Part shown: one piece after another, positions 37,305 to 51,689 of the stretch
How positions within the stretch are numbered: the first letter of the stretch is position 1
Layout of the letters: the number at the start of each line of letters is the position of its first letter
Origin: Siniperca chuatsi
Lineage: Eukaryota > Chordata > Actinopteri > Centrarchiformes > Sinipercidae
DNA: 64,000 nucleotides
NCBI RefSeq assembly: GCF_020085105.1
Contig: NC_058043.1
Coordinates: 5,647,667-5,711,666 of the forward strand
Direction of reading: 5' to 3'
Notes under the pieces: model-generated
Told to the model about the DNA's origin: nothing
Database searches by the model: none
The model's input: only the letters and a program-made list of their open reading frames with translations
Translations under genes and position numbers: made by a program

Positions 37305-38140
37305 GAAGAATGGGAACATTTAAGAGCAAAATGATATTCTTTGTTTTGCTTTCTTGGAGAGTTGACAAGATCAATACCACTCTCATGTCTGTATGCTAAA
37401 TTAAATTAAATTAAATTTTATTTATATAGTGCCAATTCATAACAGAAGTTATCTCATTGCACTTTTCCTATAGAGCAGGTCTAGACTGTACTCTTTATAA
37501 TATTATTTACAGAGACCCAACAAATCCCACCATGAGCAAGCATTTGGCGACAGTGGCAAGGAAAAACTTCCTTTAAGAGGCAGAAACCTTGGACAGAACC
37601 AGACTCAATGGTGGGCGGCAATCCGCTACCACCAGCAGTTAGCTTAGCTTAGCATAAAGATTGGAAACATGGTCAAACAACTAGCCAAAATCTGCCTGCC
37701 AGCACCTCTGAAGCTCACTTATTAACACATTATATCTCATTGGCCGAGCGCAGTAACTTCCTGGAGTCTTGACATCATCATGAGGTTGATAGGCATCCAG
37801 CGGAGACTTTATTTACTGACTTCTCCCTGCCAAGAAGTACTCCAGCACATAACCCCCCGTAAAAGTGCAACTTGTTGCTTTTAACTTTAAGTTTTTTATA
37901 TGAATAAGCCAAGAAAATATAATGTGTTAATTAGTGAGCTTTAGAGGTGCTGGTAGGCGGATTTTGTTACCTCTGGATATAGCCGGGCTAGCTGTTTCCC
38001 CCCGTTTCCAGTCTAACCAGCTGCTGGCTGAAGCTGCATGTTTATCGCACAAACATGACGATGGTATCGAGCTTCTTAGCTAACTCTCTGAAAGAAAGCA
38101 AATAAGTGTATTTCCCAAATTGTTAAACTATTGCTTTATG
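37305..38140. mobile_element. Fold-back element, copy 2, with nested insertion
   Basis: Left arm: TCAATACCACTCTCATGTCT near 37370, then after the insertion AGTTAGCTTAGCTTAGCATA and GCCAGCACCTCTGAAGCTCA. Right arm: TGAGCTTTAGAGGTGCTGG with CTAGCTGTTTCCCCCC, then AAACATGACGATGGTATCGA. The arms are reverse complements. The unit is split at about 37391-37622 by another repeat. No transposase frame is present. Confidence 0.7.
37391..37622 (+). repeat. Repeat 'TTATATAGTGCCAATTCATA' nested in the fold-back element
   Basis: Starts with a TTAAA tandem, then TTATTTATATAGTGCCAATT, the block CAGGTCTAGACTGTACT, and GGCAAGGAAAAACTTCC near its end. Longer sister of the copy at 6.90 kb. It sits where the fold-back left arm is interrupted. 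Confidence 0.7.
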
Positions 38141-38262
38141 GGGACCCCAAGCCAAGAAAGTTGGGAACCACAGATCTAGATAATGTATGTAGATATAGAT
38201 CATATGGTTTTACCAGGTGGGAATGGGGTCTCATTTGAATTTTCCATACCTGTGTCGATACA

Positions 38263-38264
<2 letters not shown>

Positions 38265-38309
<45 letters not shown>
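38265..38309. repeat. (AC)22 microsatellite
   Basis: Pure AC run of 45 bases following CGATACAAT. Confidence 0.95.
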
Positions 38310-38310
<1 letters not shown>

Positions 38311-41190
38311 TTTACTGTAACCTTCAAGCAAAGGTAGGTAATGTAAAAAAAGAAAGAAAAATATCCTGAATCTGTGGCTGGCAGGCCTGTAAAAAGCCAA
38401 TCATTTAATTCTGCCTGAATAAAATTAATGGGGGGGGGGGTACTTTCAAAATCTAGCTGTCTCTTGCTAGTTTCTCCAACAATGCCTACTCTAGCTTTAA
38501 CCAAACATTTTCAGAAATAATTTTATGCTGAAATTCTTCAGAATGTCTGGACCTCACAACTGTGTGTGTGTTTTCTGTCTTTGGGATTCAGAGGCAATGA
38601 TGTAAAAACCTGTTGGCTTGTTAAACTGAATTTAAGTCAGATTTTTACTGATCTGTGACACATTCCATTTCTACCAGCAGAAGCTGATAGTGGTGTTGAT
38701 CAATACCAGAGCAAAGTTCCTTGTGTGTTGTGATTACCGGCAGTACCAGAAGCTAGCTGGTGTGCTATCTACATCTAGCTTCCCTGCTAAAACAAAGCAC
38801 ATTTAAGAGTACACAGCCACACTTCCTTAGTTTGCGTTCCTGTCTGTATTTGTCATCAGTCTCAACCCAAAGTACTGTGCCTTATTCAAAGCCATATTTA
38901 ACCAAGAATGGTCCAATAACCAGAAGGGTTCCAACCATGGATGTATCATAATAACTGGATACTGGACTCAAACATGGCACCCATTCATTTGAATGAAAAT
39001 TGCCCGCCCAGCGCATGAGCCAATTAAGTTTTCCGTCTTCTTCGTTTGCTTCCACGCTGTGCAGCACTGCACATGTGCATTAGTGTTTCTTCCTCTGGCC
39101 CCGCCCATTCAATCTATAGACTTTACACTGGGATGACATCAAACACAGAAAAATAGCTTTTCCAGGCTCTGGGGAAGTTTTACAAACATAAAACCTTCAT
39201 GGTTAAGAAATTCATAATACAAAGAGTAATAATTTACCTTGTTGGCATTTCGAGGTGTCTTGTCAGTTATACAGATGTCTCTTTTATAATGGAGGTCTAC
39301 GGGTAAAATCTTAATGGGCTGCAGGTGAATTTCTGTTGCAGTACTGCAATCGGCCACTCGGGTAAATTGGTAGCAAGGCTGATTGGCCACACTGTATCTA
39401 GCTCTCCTAATACATCCATGGAGCTGACTTCATTGAGAAGTATGATATTAAAATCATGTTTTATAATAGTGAGGATAAAAGGTGTAGCTGTTGACCACAA
39501 CTCACAGTCAATGTTTGAAAAAGAGCTAAGCGGACCCTTAAATTGAGATTATTGTGTCATAGAACAGTTGTACGGTGGGAACGCTGATGTTCCCAATGAA
39601 AACTGAGTGTACTGTGTCCTCCCATTCTCATTCTCATTGCCAAGTACTAACTCCCAATGCAAGTTTTCATTTCCTATAGTGCTTGGATCATTACAGTGAA
39701 CTTCCATCAGGCATACATCAGAAACCAGTTCATGGACCCTGGATTGTGCAGAAAGTTGTGCAACATTCAGCGATACAGAGAACAGAAACATACAGCAGAT
39801 GTTTTGTAAAAAAGGAAAACCACAGCCTCTCCTGTAAATGTTCTGATTACATCAACCACTTATGATGGCTTTCCTTTTAGGGAAAAGAAATAAGCATCTG
39901 GTTTAATGTTTAGGCATTATTTGGAAAGAGTAATTTCCCATCCTGGAAGCATCCCTCCAGCTTCCAGCAGGCTGACATACTTACTGGCACTTGTGTATAA
40001 ACAAAAGAGATAAGATACAATGTTACACTGGAACAACTCCCACTTCTGATCGCACTGACCTTCATATTGTCTTTCTTTCCCCAGTGCTTTTCTTGGTCAT
40101 CCATCTTCATTAACCGGCTCAAAGGGAGATTTGTCTATGGTCTTAAATGGTCAAGTTATTGTCTGTATCAATAATAAAGTGTAAAAAAAATCCCTCTGTT
40201 GTGGTGTGGTCAACATAACACCACAATCTTCACATACTGTATTCAGTTTACAGCAACAGGAACTCACTGCCCTTACTGCTCAATAACCAGAGTACTATGA
40301 AATCACACTCAGTTTAAAGTACTGTTACCTAGTTTAAAGAATAATTCCGGTTAATCACAACTTATTTTCGTAGATTTGCCCATGACTTCTAACAGTAATA
40401 CAGTAATATCATTGTACTCACAAAGTTAAATGCAGAGATTTGGGAACGCAACACAAAGACGTCCCAAACTGTCTGTCAGCAATTAGTGCAATTTTATTGT
40501 TAATGATGGGAATGATGGATAAAACTATGCAAAGAAGACCAAAGTTGTAATAAACCTCAATTGTCCTTTAAGTAAGTAGAATGCTTATCTTCTGCTCAGA
40601 CTATGTGTGTAGGTGCACAACTATGCAGCAAGATGAACACACTTCCAACTAGAAGAGTGCATTCAGAAATCTGCCAGGTGTGTCTGGGGGCATGTGGGTG
40701 GGGAACAGGGAGTGCAGGGCAGGCTGTGTCCAGCGTGTATGCATGAGAGGAGTGGAATGAGAGTTTGCTGGAGTAGGATATGAAGTTTTCTTACATAGAT
40801 GGAGAAAGGGTTTTTTTGCTGACAGATATATAGATAGTATAGTGTACGAGCGTCTGCAGATGCTCCGGTTCAAGATGAGACCAAACTTTTCTATGGATGT
40901 GAGTTTTTGAGTCACGACAAAGGGCAAAATGTGGCCTGCAATAGATAGGAAAGCCTAGCCGAAATGCCTTTTGCTATGTCGTGACGCATATCGTAAAATG
41001 GCGAATACTGCTGAAAAGACGAAAGTCTAAGCTTTACGTTAGGCTTAGTCAATAAAATAGGTTTTTCAAAAATTGTGAATCACCGCAACCACGAGAGGTC
41101 CTTGAGCATACAGTCATAAATGTGCACAAAAAATATTAAGCTGATGGATCCAATAGTATGCAAGAATAGCTGCGGACAGAAACACACGCA
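38310..41190. other. Intergenic, no gene seen
   Basis: A ten-base G run near 38431. No exon-like segment with both splice signals and a recognisable protein was found on either strand. Short open frames here are on both strands and look random. Confidence 0.45.
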
Positions 41191-41191
41191 A

Positions 41192-41400
41192 ACACACACA
41201 CACACACACACACAACCAAACGCAGCATGAGATAATTAAGGTAAAGCTTTAAGCTAAATGCTAACATCAACATGCTAACACATTTCATGGCAATCCATCC
41301 AATAGTTGTTATATCCAATAGAGATATTTCAGCCTGAACCAAAGTGGTGAACTGACCGATCAACAGACCATCATTGTCATCCATAGAGCCATGCCACTAG
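41192..41400 (-). repeat. CA run plus fragment of the TTAGCATGCTAAC repeat
   Basis: (CA)n at 41192-41214. Behind it, AAGCTAAATGCTAACATC, CATGGCAATCCATCCAATAG and CATAGAGCCATGCC are blocks shared with the repeat at 57.99-58.44 and 60.2-60.7 kb. Confidence 0.55.
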
Positions 41401-41680
41401 CATGGCTGAACATAAAATGAACCCAAAACTATGAGCTAAAAGATGCTCAAAAATTCAGTGGAGCTGCAGAATTGGTGAGAATCCTCTGTGAGTTTGTCAG
41501 TAGAAGAAACCCTTTCACATTACAGAGTCATCTGCTTCATTGTAAATATAAACAAATGTTGATTTGTGGCAATTTAAGGAATATTGTACCCAAACAATAT
41601 AACATATACAGTAAATAATTATAATTTATAGCTTTGATCTACCCACTCGAGAAAAAGACAAACCTATGACCCTTTTTCAG

Positions 41681-41681
<1 letters not shown>

Positions 41682-41717
<36 letters not shown>

Positions 41718-41892
41718 TACATGCGCGTGTGCGCGTGTGTGTGCATGTTGGCGCTGTATTCACACACTCATCCACCTACTTCCTGTCTCTGGATTATGAT
41801 GCCATCAATGCGAGCCGCTGCTCTATCAGCTGGGATCTACAAGGTACGGATGTTAGCTTTGGGATTTGCACACACAGTGGTCCCCTCATGCA

Positions 41893-41927
<35 letters not shown>
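41682..41927. repeat. (GT)n and (AC)n runs in inverted arrangement
   Basis: GT run 41682-41714 and AC run 41896-41927, 180 bases apart and complementary, so a single strand could form a long hairpin. The sequence between is not recognisable as an exon. Confidence 0.85.
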
Positions 41928-41931
<4 letters not shown>

Positions 41932-43669
41932 GCTTGCTGATAGAAAAAGGAAAAGGGCGTAGTCAGCAGTTCTGCAGACCAGATGTGCTGGTTTGTGAAT
42001 CAGAACTAAAAGTAAGCAGCACTGGGTTCATTACTCTGCAAAATAGTCACTTGTCTGCCGGTAATCACTTAGTTTCTTCTCATCTTCTCTTCTATCTAAA
42101 CTCTGGGTGTGTCTCTCCCTGGTTCCGTAGGCGGTTAACTGCCTAAAAATAAGCACTAATTTGGTGATTTGTAGGTCCAAAGACATCTAGACATCGAGGT
42201 TAAAACTAGGCTACGTTTGGTTTGATTTTTTGGATGTCCAGGATACAGATAACTGTTGTTTCTATGGAATTTAAATGGTTATGTTTCAGTGTGAAGCAGG
42301 TCCTAACTACAGATTTAAATATGCTGTTGAACAACAGTTACATGTGACCTAGACATTGACAAAAATAGGTTTTAATGTGAAAATGATCAGGTCAGTGCTT
42401 ACAGTGAGGTTCTGTAGTCTGTCCGAGTAAGAAAAACATTCCAGTGTAGTGGAAGTTTATCTTTCTAAGAAATATCCAGAATGCAGTGTAAAAAAATCAG
42501 TATGTGACCAGGCTTCATGTACTATTGCTATCACAGCTACATTTTAAGAACCAGTTTATTTTTTATGACTTTTTACACTGTAGCCCACCTACTGATACTA
42601 AAGCTGGGAACACACTTTAAGATTAATGAAACATACAAAGACAAAAACCCCCAAACAAAACTACTGTTTCCACCAACATGTCCCGGCTATCTTATCATTT
42701 TCAGCTCATCTGATGTCTACATTAATCAGACACAATAAACTCAGTGGAGATACGTTTGAATAGAAAACAGGTAACAGGAGAGGACTGAAATGATTTTGGA
42801 CAGGGTGACTGAGTGATGAATGTACTATACTGATTTCCTCTGCCAACCAGATGCAGACAGTTTTATAAATGACCGCACTTCCCTCAGAGAGTGGACAGCT
42901 GAATTTGACTCATCGTGTCGTCTGAAGCTGATACATTCCCTCCACAGCAAAATGGAAAACATCAAACATAAACCAAAATGCACCAAAAAGAGTCCACTGT
43001 CATTTTATTCTGATTTTTTCAGGCATTAGTCTGCCTCTGATCCACAGTGACTCACGCTGAGGTTGCTCAGTGTTTTATACACTCATGGAAATCCCTTCTA
43101 CTAAGAATCGCAGCAGATGAATCAGTAGAAATGTTTAAAACTCAGCTCAGTGGAGCATAGTGTTGGTTTGGCATAGTTTAGCACATTTCCTTCCTTCCAA
43201 GCAGCCATTGGTTGAAGTTTAGTATAGTTCAAAAAGTATGTTTTAAAAAAAACTTGAAACCTGCTGCGGATAGATGATCCATCACAGTGAACCAGTGATT
43301 AGTTGGCTTTAGTTACCGTTGTGAGTCAAGTTCTGAGCAGGGAATTTTTTGAAAACATTAACAGAAGAAATGACTTCCTCCTCTTTGATGACTGAATTAG
43401 ATTTTCCGACAACATTCACACATTCATTAGTGAACCACATTTGGGCAGCCACCTATCAAGTCTCAGGCATCACGGCATCTTTGATGCACCAGGGAGGGTT
43501 CTCCATGCAAGTCAAACATCCGCACCCATCGTTTTCTATGTAAGCCCACACCGCCGGTGGCAAGATGCTCGTCATTGTTGACATGCTGTGCCAGATCAGG
43601 ATATTCCAATTTCCTTTTCCCAAGAAATTACACTCGTAAGAGCTGGTTTGGGAGCTGGTTTATGGAGAT
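41928..43669. other. Intergenic, no gene seen
   Basis: AT-rich DNA without recognised repeats or exons. Confidence 0.45.
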
Positions 43670-44090
43670 AAGCTGTTGGTTGCATTACACCACTGCAGAA
43701 GAAGAGGGCAAACAATGTGGAAAACATGATGGAAATATGACATTTATGTTTTTTTTCATGTATTAATTTGAGGAACACAGTCTCCTCATCACTCCACACA
43801 GAGCTAATGTTTTCATCTGCTGCTTTTACACATGTTCATTTACGTCATGATTTATGCACTTTGTGCATGAAGAAATCCTACACCGACCTGTTGGTAGCAC
43901 TATATGAAAAGTCACCAAATTGTAATAGGGTATTCTTCCTCTGGGGATCATGAATGTCTAAACTGTACCAAATCCAGTCCAATAGGTGTTGAAATATTTC
44001 ACTCTCAAGTGGTGGACCCAAAGACCAACAGATTGGTTACCACTGTTAAAGCCGCATCACTAGTGGGGTTCAAAACGTATTGTAGCTTTG
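43670..44090 (+). repeat. Fragment related to the 60.2-60.7 kb repeat
   Basis: ACACCACTGCAGAAGAAGAG, then GGAAAACATGATGGAAATATGA are shared with 60.29-60.40 kb. AAAAGTCACCAAATTGTAATAG and the GGGGATCATGAATGTC block continue the same family. Confidence 0.55.
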
Positions 44091-45804
44091 GAAAACAGTT
44101 GGCAGTAATGTAAAGTATATGGTATTGTAGTTAATAGGCAAAAACATTCAAAACTATTGCTACTGTCTTGTTTAAAACCTGTTTTTAATTATTGGCTTTT
44201 CTCTGTGTGATGTTGTCTATAATATACATTTCTCTGCTGTATTTAAAACTATTATAATTTGACTTTGCTGTAGATCAGTTTATCCAAACCAAGATGTCAG
44301 GAGCCCATAATAAGCCTGAGAAGTAGTGAGATGGTTACAGGGATGAAAAAAAATGTAGACCAAAAGAAATACATTTCTCTTACAATTTTTTTGACTATTG
44401 TCTAATTTTACCTTGTGAAATACTGGATACTTTGGCCCTTTTCAGGTGTATAAAAATCATTAAAATTGAAAACTGTGAGAGGAAAAAATAAACCACTCTC
44501 TCACCTGCTCACTCTGCTCAGATACACTGGCGTTGATGAGCTTAATGGGAGGCAGGTGTGTCGGCTGAGCAGAGTGATCTCAGGTGAGTGAGAGTGGTGA
44601 AGTCAGGAGCCAGTGGAGAGAGACAGGAAGAGTAGCCATGCCTCCAGACACTTATGCACACACAGAGAGACAGACAAGGGAGAGACAGGAGACACAGGAC
44701 AGGGGAATAACATTTGGAAATCAGACACTGTCACAGCCACAACATATAGACACATAAGTGCTCGCACTGCTTTGTTTTCAGGGCTCACAAACCAAAAAGG
44801 TTGGGAACCGCTGCTGTAGATGTTTGGTCCTCGAGCTTCACTTCCCTCTTTCTTCTATTTCTGTGAAGCTCTTTGATGAAAACCTGGTTTCTCTTTAGAG
44901 TTGTATTAATGAAGCTGACTTACTGTTACAGGTTACAGGACAAGTAGTCAAACATTTTGTCACTGTTTATACAGTGTTTCTGTTTAATTACAGCACAGAC
45001 TTGAATCTGCAACACTCTTAACACTCTACACGTCTTAAGAGTTTATTAAACTCCCCCTTCAGTTCAGTTTGACAGTGATGGCAGGTTGACAGGTCACCAA
45101 AACTCTGGTAGCTGTCCAGTTAACAAGCTACCTTGTCAGTCCGTCAGTTTACTATCCCTGGTTTGCTTGTAAAATACTTGGTGTGATCAAATCAAAGAGC
45201 CAAATAGAAACATACAGCTTTCAACTCTGCAGACTGCTGAGTCTGATCTTTATTTCATAATATCATCACAAGTTGTTTTATATTTACAGATGAGGAATTG
45301 AGAGTCACTCCTGACTCTTAAATTCCTCCTTTTCATTAGCTGTTTTGTTTTGGAGGAACTGAAGGTAGCAGACGACTCTGTGGTGAGTCAGTCCAGCATC
45401 TACAGCTCTGAGGAAGGAAGTTCAGGATTTTCCAAAACTATACACATCTATTTTGGATTTTTTTAAAATCATTTCGCTAAGTTCTTCATTTAGTGTCCTT
45501 AAATATGAAGGATTCAGTCTGAAGTGTCTGTCTGATTGTGGTCAAACTGCTGACAAATCTCTTTGTTTTCGTTAAATCTGTTGCACATTAGGGTGTTTCC
45601 AGAAAAGTCTCAAATACATCCCTATGTCCAAGTTACTTTTCACCTCTTTATGAGAAAATTGTTAGTCAAGATTAAAGTCTTGACTTAAAAGAATCACTGC
45701 CCTCCAAAACCCAGAACAAGTTTCAGCCATGTATGACCCCAGGAGCACACACACACACACAATCCAGCGGGGTCATCGTCCACATGGGTCATTGTGTTGA
45801 TTAC
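44091..45804. other. Intergenic; short repeat scrap at 44770-44820
   Basis: CAAACCAAAAAGGTTGGGAA near 44788 resembles CCAAGCCAAGAAAGTTGGGA at 38150, a short dispersed motif. No gene recognised. Confidence 0.4.
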
Positions 45805-46640
45805 CAGCCCTGTTTCAGTGAAGTCTCTTCCATCCATCCATCCACTTATCCAGGTAGCACACACGTGCTTCTCCAGCCATGTCCTCTAGCCTCTCATTGG
45901 CTATTCCGGGGAAGACGGGGAATCCCTTTACTGTGTTCTGGGTGTATCTTGGGGTCTCCTCTCAGTTGGACGCGAGGGTGACGTAGAGGGAACGTAGATC
46001 GGCCAGCTTCACCTTCAGACTCCCTTTTCACCACGACAGTCTCTGGTACAGTGCCTGCATCACCACTGACACTGTACCAATTCACCTGTTGATCTCATGC
46101 TTCATCTTACCCTCACTCATTCATGAACAAGTCAATACTGAAACTCCATGGCCACAGACTAGGAGGTGCTGACGCTCATTCCAGTTGCTTCACATTCAGC
46201 TGCAAACCATCTCAGTACAAGCTGGAGGTCACAATCTAATGAGGCCAGCAGAACTACATCATCAGCCAAAAGCAAAGATGCAATCCTGAGGCCAACGTAC
46301 TCTCCGTCCTTTGGCTGCACCTTGAGATTTTGTCTACCGCTGTAGCTACCACTGAGGTCATCAGACAGATACAGAAATATGCATTTAATAGATGGAAGCT
46401 ACTACTCTGTACCGCAGGAAGTTGGGAAACATTCTCTCCACAACCCCCATGGCTCCCGCTGGACTTTTTAAAAAATGTAAACATTTCTGGGCCTGATTCT
46501 GTCCATCAAAATCAACAGAACTGGTGACAAAATATAATCCAAAGACCGGATGGCTCGTAGCAATGGTCCTGGCACCCTGTATTTCCACAGCACACGCCAC
46601 AAGACACTTTGGGGGACAACGTTATGAGCCTTCTCTAGGT
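45805..46640 (-). mobile_element. RTE/Rex3-like LINE reverse-transcriptase relic, 3' end
   Basis: Minus strand: LRIASLLLADDVVLLAS near 46300-46240 contains the RT catalytic (L)ADD motif, followed by AAECEATGMSVSTS, then a C-terminal block (RESEGEAG, RVQLRGDPK) in a shifted frame. It ends in a (GGAT)n tail, seen as CCATCCATCCATCC on the plus strand at 45830-45845. Stop codons and frameshifts show it is dead. The tail type fits Rex3/RTE; the clade is from memory. Confidence 0.75.
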
Positions 46641-48399
<1,759 letters not shown>

Positions 48400-48556
48400 T
48401 GGTGTAGGTGGACCTCCCCTTGAAATCCCTCTAGCCAAAAAGCTCTCAGCGTTTTTTTTCTCTCTACACATCATTCCACGTGCCTTGTGGATGCCACGTC
48501 AGCTGTGTCAGCCTGACTCTGCACAGTGTGTGTGTGTGTGTGTTTAAAGAGCTCTG

Positions 48557-48634
48557 TATAAGGCTGTCTGCAGCAGCAGGGAGCAGTCAGAGTCCATATT
48601 TCATTGTCAGACTCTGGATTTGAGGGATGCAGTT
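48557..48634 (+). promoter_or_regulatory. Possible TATA promoter and first exon
   Basis: TATAAGG at 48557-48563 is followed about 30 bases later by CAGGGAGCAGTCAGAG, a plausible start region, and by a consensus donor AGTT|GTGAGT at 48634/48635. No downstream coding exon was recognised, so this is a weak candidate. Confidence 0.2.
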
Positions 48635-48639
48635 GTGAG

Positions 48640-49129
48640 TTTAATATTTCTGTAAAGCTGCAGTGAAACTCTTCACAGGCTCAAAGAGTCACTTCAGCTT
48701 TGGTCCACTGAGTGTTTCAGTTTACAGCCCCTGTGGTTTCCTGCAGTAAATACTGTATTCAACAACTTGGATGATGGTGTCACTGAAAACTGAACTCAAA
48801 CAGACTGACCTCAGTTTCATGCAGCATATTATAGCAGAGATGCCTCCCCAGAGAACAAGCCTGCTCATGTTAACTTCAGACGAAATCATTACATTTTTAT
48901 CAAATATATTATCCCTTAAGGGTAGAAGCAGAGGTACTACACACAGCAAAGACCACATATTTAATAATTGAGGAAGGTGTTTATACCATCTTCTAACAAA
49001 TGTGTCACATTCTGCCTGATTCACCTCAGCCGGTGACACTGATTGATGAATCATCCAATAAGTCCTCATACCTAAACAACAGAAAAGGTCGATTGCCAAC
49101 TCCCAAAATGACACATATGACTGTTCCCC
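48640..49129. other. Intergenic, no gene seen
   Basis: A 130-codon open frame on the minus strand (49114-48722) overlaps others and resembles nothing known; treated as chance. Confidence 0.4.
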
Positions 49130-49500
49130 AAAACAGGCGTGACGTTAAACATGTGGTTAACGTTATGAAACGGTCACAGTTTGGTTAGGTTTCGGCAACA
49201 AAACTACTTGGTTAGGTTTAGGAAAAGATCATGGATTGGGTTAAAATAAGTATGTTACGTTACGTAAGTGGCGTGATGGACATGACGTAAGTCACGTACT
49301 TGGTTTCACGCGGGACACGAACCCCGGGCTCCTGGGTGAATGTCCTGTGTTTGTTTGGGGGTTAGGATTAGATCAAAATTACCATGGCCACTAGAGAACC
49401 CCACCTAACAATGAACGTAAATATGGGTCTTAATAAGCTGCTTGCACATACGACCTATACGGCCATTTTTCTGGTGAGGACGGGCTGGAATCATCACATC
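49130..49500 (+). repeat. Dispersed repeat with GGTTAGGTTTAGGAAAAGAT
   Basis: The order GTTAACGTTATGAAACGGTC, GGTTAGGTTTAGGAAAAGAT, TACGTAAGTGGCGTGATGG, CGCGGGACACGAACCCCGGG and CATACGACCTATACGGCC follows a common percomorph repeat. Confidence 0.7.
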
Positions 49501-51165
49501 GTATGTTCACTTTGTGGTAATTAATCAGAACAGCACATCGAAATGATGGGGGAAAAAGAAGCAAACAACTCAGTCAGTCACAATCAGTGTGAGGAGAACA
49601 GGAGTAGTTCTACGAATACTGGATGAACGCTAGAGATGCAAATTCAGGTATTGCATACTGTCTCTGGTGGTCAGGAAGACTTAAAATGGAAACTCACCAC
49701 AAAAGCAGAGGAGCTTTCCACCTCTGCTAACCAAGTTCTTTGGGGGAAAACCTGGAGGTCAACATAATGAGTTGAGACAGATGCAGAGAAAAATGCATTG
49801 TTAAAAGGAGGCGAATTAAAATAAAAGACAGGATGTTCTCTTAAAGCACAGACGCTGGTGGAAGTGAAGAGGCAGCAGGTGGATGATGGACCTTCATTGG
49901 TCAACTCTCCCAGGACAAGATGACAGTCTTGGTTGTGATGGGGAAGTGGAGAACAGCACATGTATTATATTTTTAATTTAATGTATTTATTTAATGTATT
50001 TATATTTATTTTATTTATTTATTTGCTTTTATTAGAATTTTTGAATTATATTATTTTCAGTTTTTTTATATAATTTTTGATTCTTTTATTTCATTCCGTT
50101 TTTATTTATCAGCCTTTTTTCAACTTTGCTAGATTACCATTACTGACATCTATGGTTCATTTATGACTATTTAAGACATTAGTTTAAGATATATTAATGA
50201 GATCCTAAATATCTTTTGAAATATAATAATTTGAATATAACTTCAAAGTGAAGTTATACGTATCTGGAACTGCACTTAAGCATAGTCAAAAGTGGAGATG
50301 AAATATCCTGAATTTGAGTTACGAGTGAAAATCTCTTTTATGTAACCTACCAAAAAAATAGATCAGTAGAGGGGAATATCTGGACTGATATCTAGAGAGT
50401 GATGTCAGGTGTTAAGCCTGTGACGAACTCTGACAAATCTTTTTTTTTTTTTTTGGTCTCCATAGTGTCGAGGCAGTGAGCTGCAGCCAACACATTCCTG
50501 CCTGAAATAGAGTGAGTGCTGGATTTCATCGACCTGACCCGCTCAGCTGTATTACACAGATCGTATCCTCGGTGATGACATAGTAGTACATTTATTCTCG
50601 GAGTGGACTGCATGCTCTGAACGAGGCACTCCACGGCAGCGTGCGTGTGGGCGGGGCCACACTGGGTTTTTATGTCAACTGGCGGCATTGGCGCCACCTC
50701 TGCTGAAACACATGGTCAGGAGTGAAGGAGTGCAGCCTGGATCACTGGGACAGAAGTACTTTACGAGGTGTGAAATGTAAATCCTCAACATTTGAAAGCA
50801 CTGCTTGCTTTTGGCTTTGTAAATAGGAATAAACAGTCGTCCCTCAAAATGTCAAGTCCACCATTTATAAAAATCATATCTGAAGGCATTTGTTCATTCG
50901 TTGAGAAAGGAGAGTTTAAATTCAAATTCATTCAGTTCAAATATTTCTCGCAAGAGGCAACATTTTTCCAAAGTAGATGTTATGTACAGCAGGTTGAAAT
51001 TAAACCTGACAAATATAGAATGACCAAACAAAGTTTGGGCTCAGTGTCACTCTGCGACCACTTCGTCATCTCGCCTGAAGAGAAGAAAAAAAAGCTCCCG
51101 CCAACCAGCTGTCCAAAAAGAGTGCTGCTGCCTTTGATTCCCAGAAGATCACCCAGTGAACCTGA
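49501..51165. other. Intergenic, no gene supported
   Basis: AT-rich region 49960-50110, T run at about 50440. A 184-codon open frame (50792-51346) has an ordinary-looking first half but ends in glycine from a GGA repeat; no family recognised. Confidence 0.4.
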
Positions 51166-51318
51166 AGGAGGAGGAGGAGGAGGAGGAGGAGGAGGAGGAG
51201 GAGGAGGAGGAGGAGGAGGAGGGAGGTGGGTGGGGGGTTCGTCAGGTTCTTGGGTTCAGTCCAGGTCATGGAGAGAGAGGGAACAGCAGGGGAATGTGTG
51301 TGTGTGTGTGTGTGTGTG
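51166..51318. repeat. (GGA)18 purine tract and (TG)11 run
   Basis: GGA run at 51166-51221, followed by TG run at 51296-51318. The first is a pure polypurine strand. Confidence 0.9.
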
Positions 51319-51689
51319 GCAGCAACGAGCTGCCAAATATGGCTAGGTGAGATGAGCATCCAAACATGTCCAACGCGTGTGTGAGAGAGTGTGTGCTGGA
51401 AATAGTTGTTCTTCTTCTTCATTAGTATCAGCAGCTGTTCGACATGTTTTATGCTTTCATCCAAACACACAAACTAAGAAAAGCAGGGTTGCATTCAAAT
51501 CATATCTATTTCATCAACTGTTTGTTAAGCAGTCGGGACACTGAAGTGGCCCTCTGATCTGAGTTTAGGGCAGAAATTAAGCATAGATGATTAAATCCAC
51601 ATCACTAAATCACCTTGACACAAAGCAAAAAATAAACAGTTTTGTCAGTAATTCACGGTATTGTGATCGCAATAATTAGGGGTTAGATT

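Noticed and set aside
48722-49114. 130-codon open frame on the minus strand
   Set aside because: No family resemblance; overlaps frames on the other strand.
50792-51346. 184-codon open frame on the plus strand
   Set aside because: No recognisable domain, its end is poly-glycine from (GGA)n and Cys-Val from (TG)n, and there is no splice or promoter support. Probably chance.
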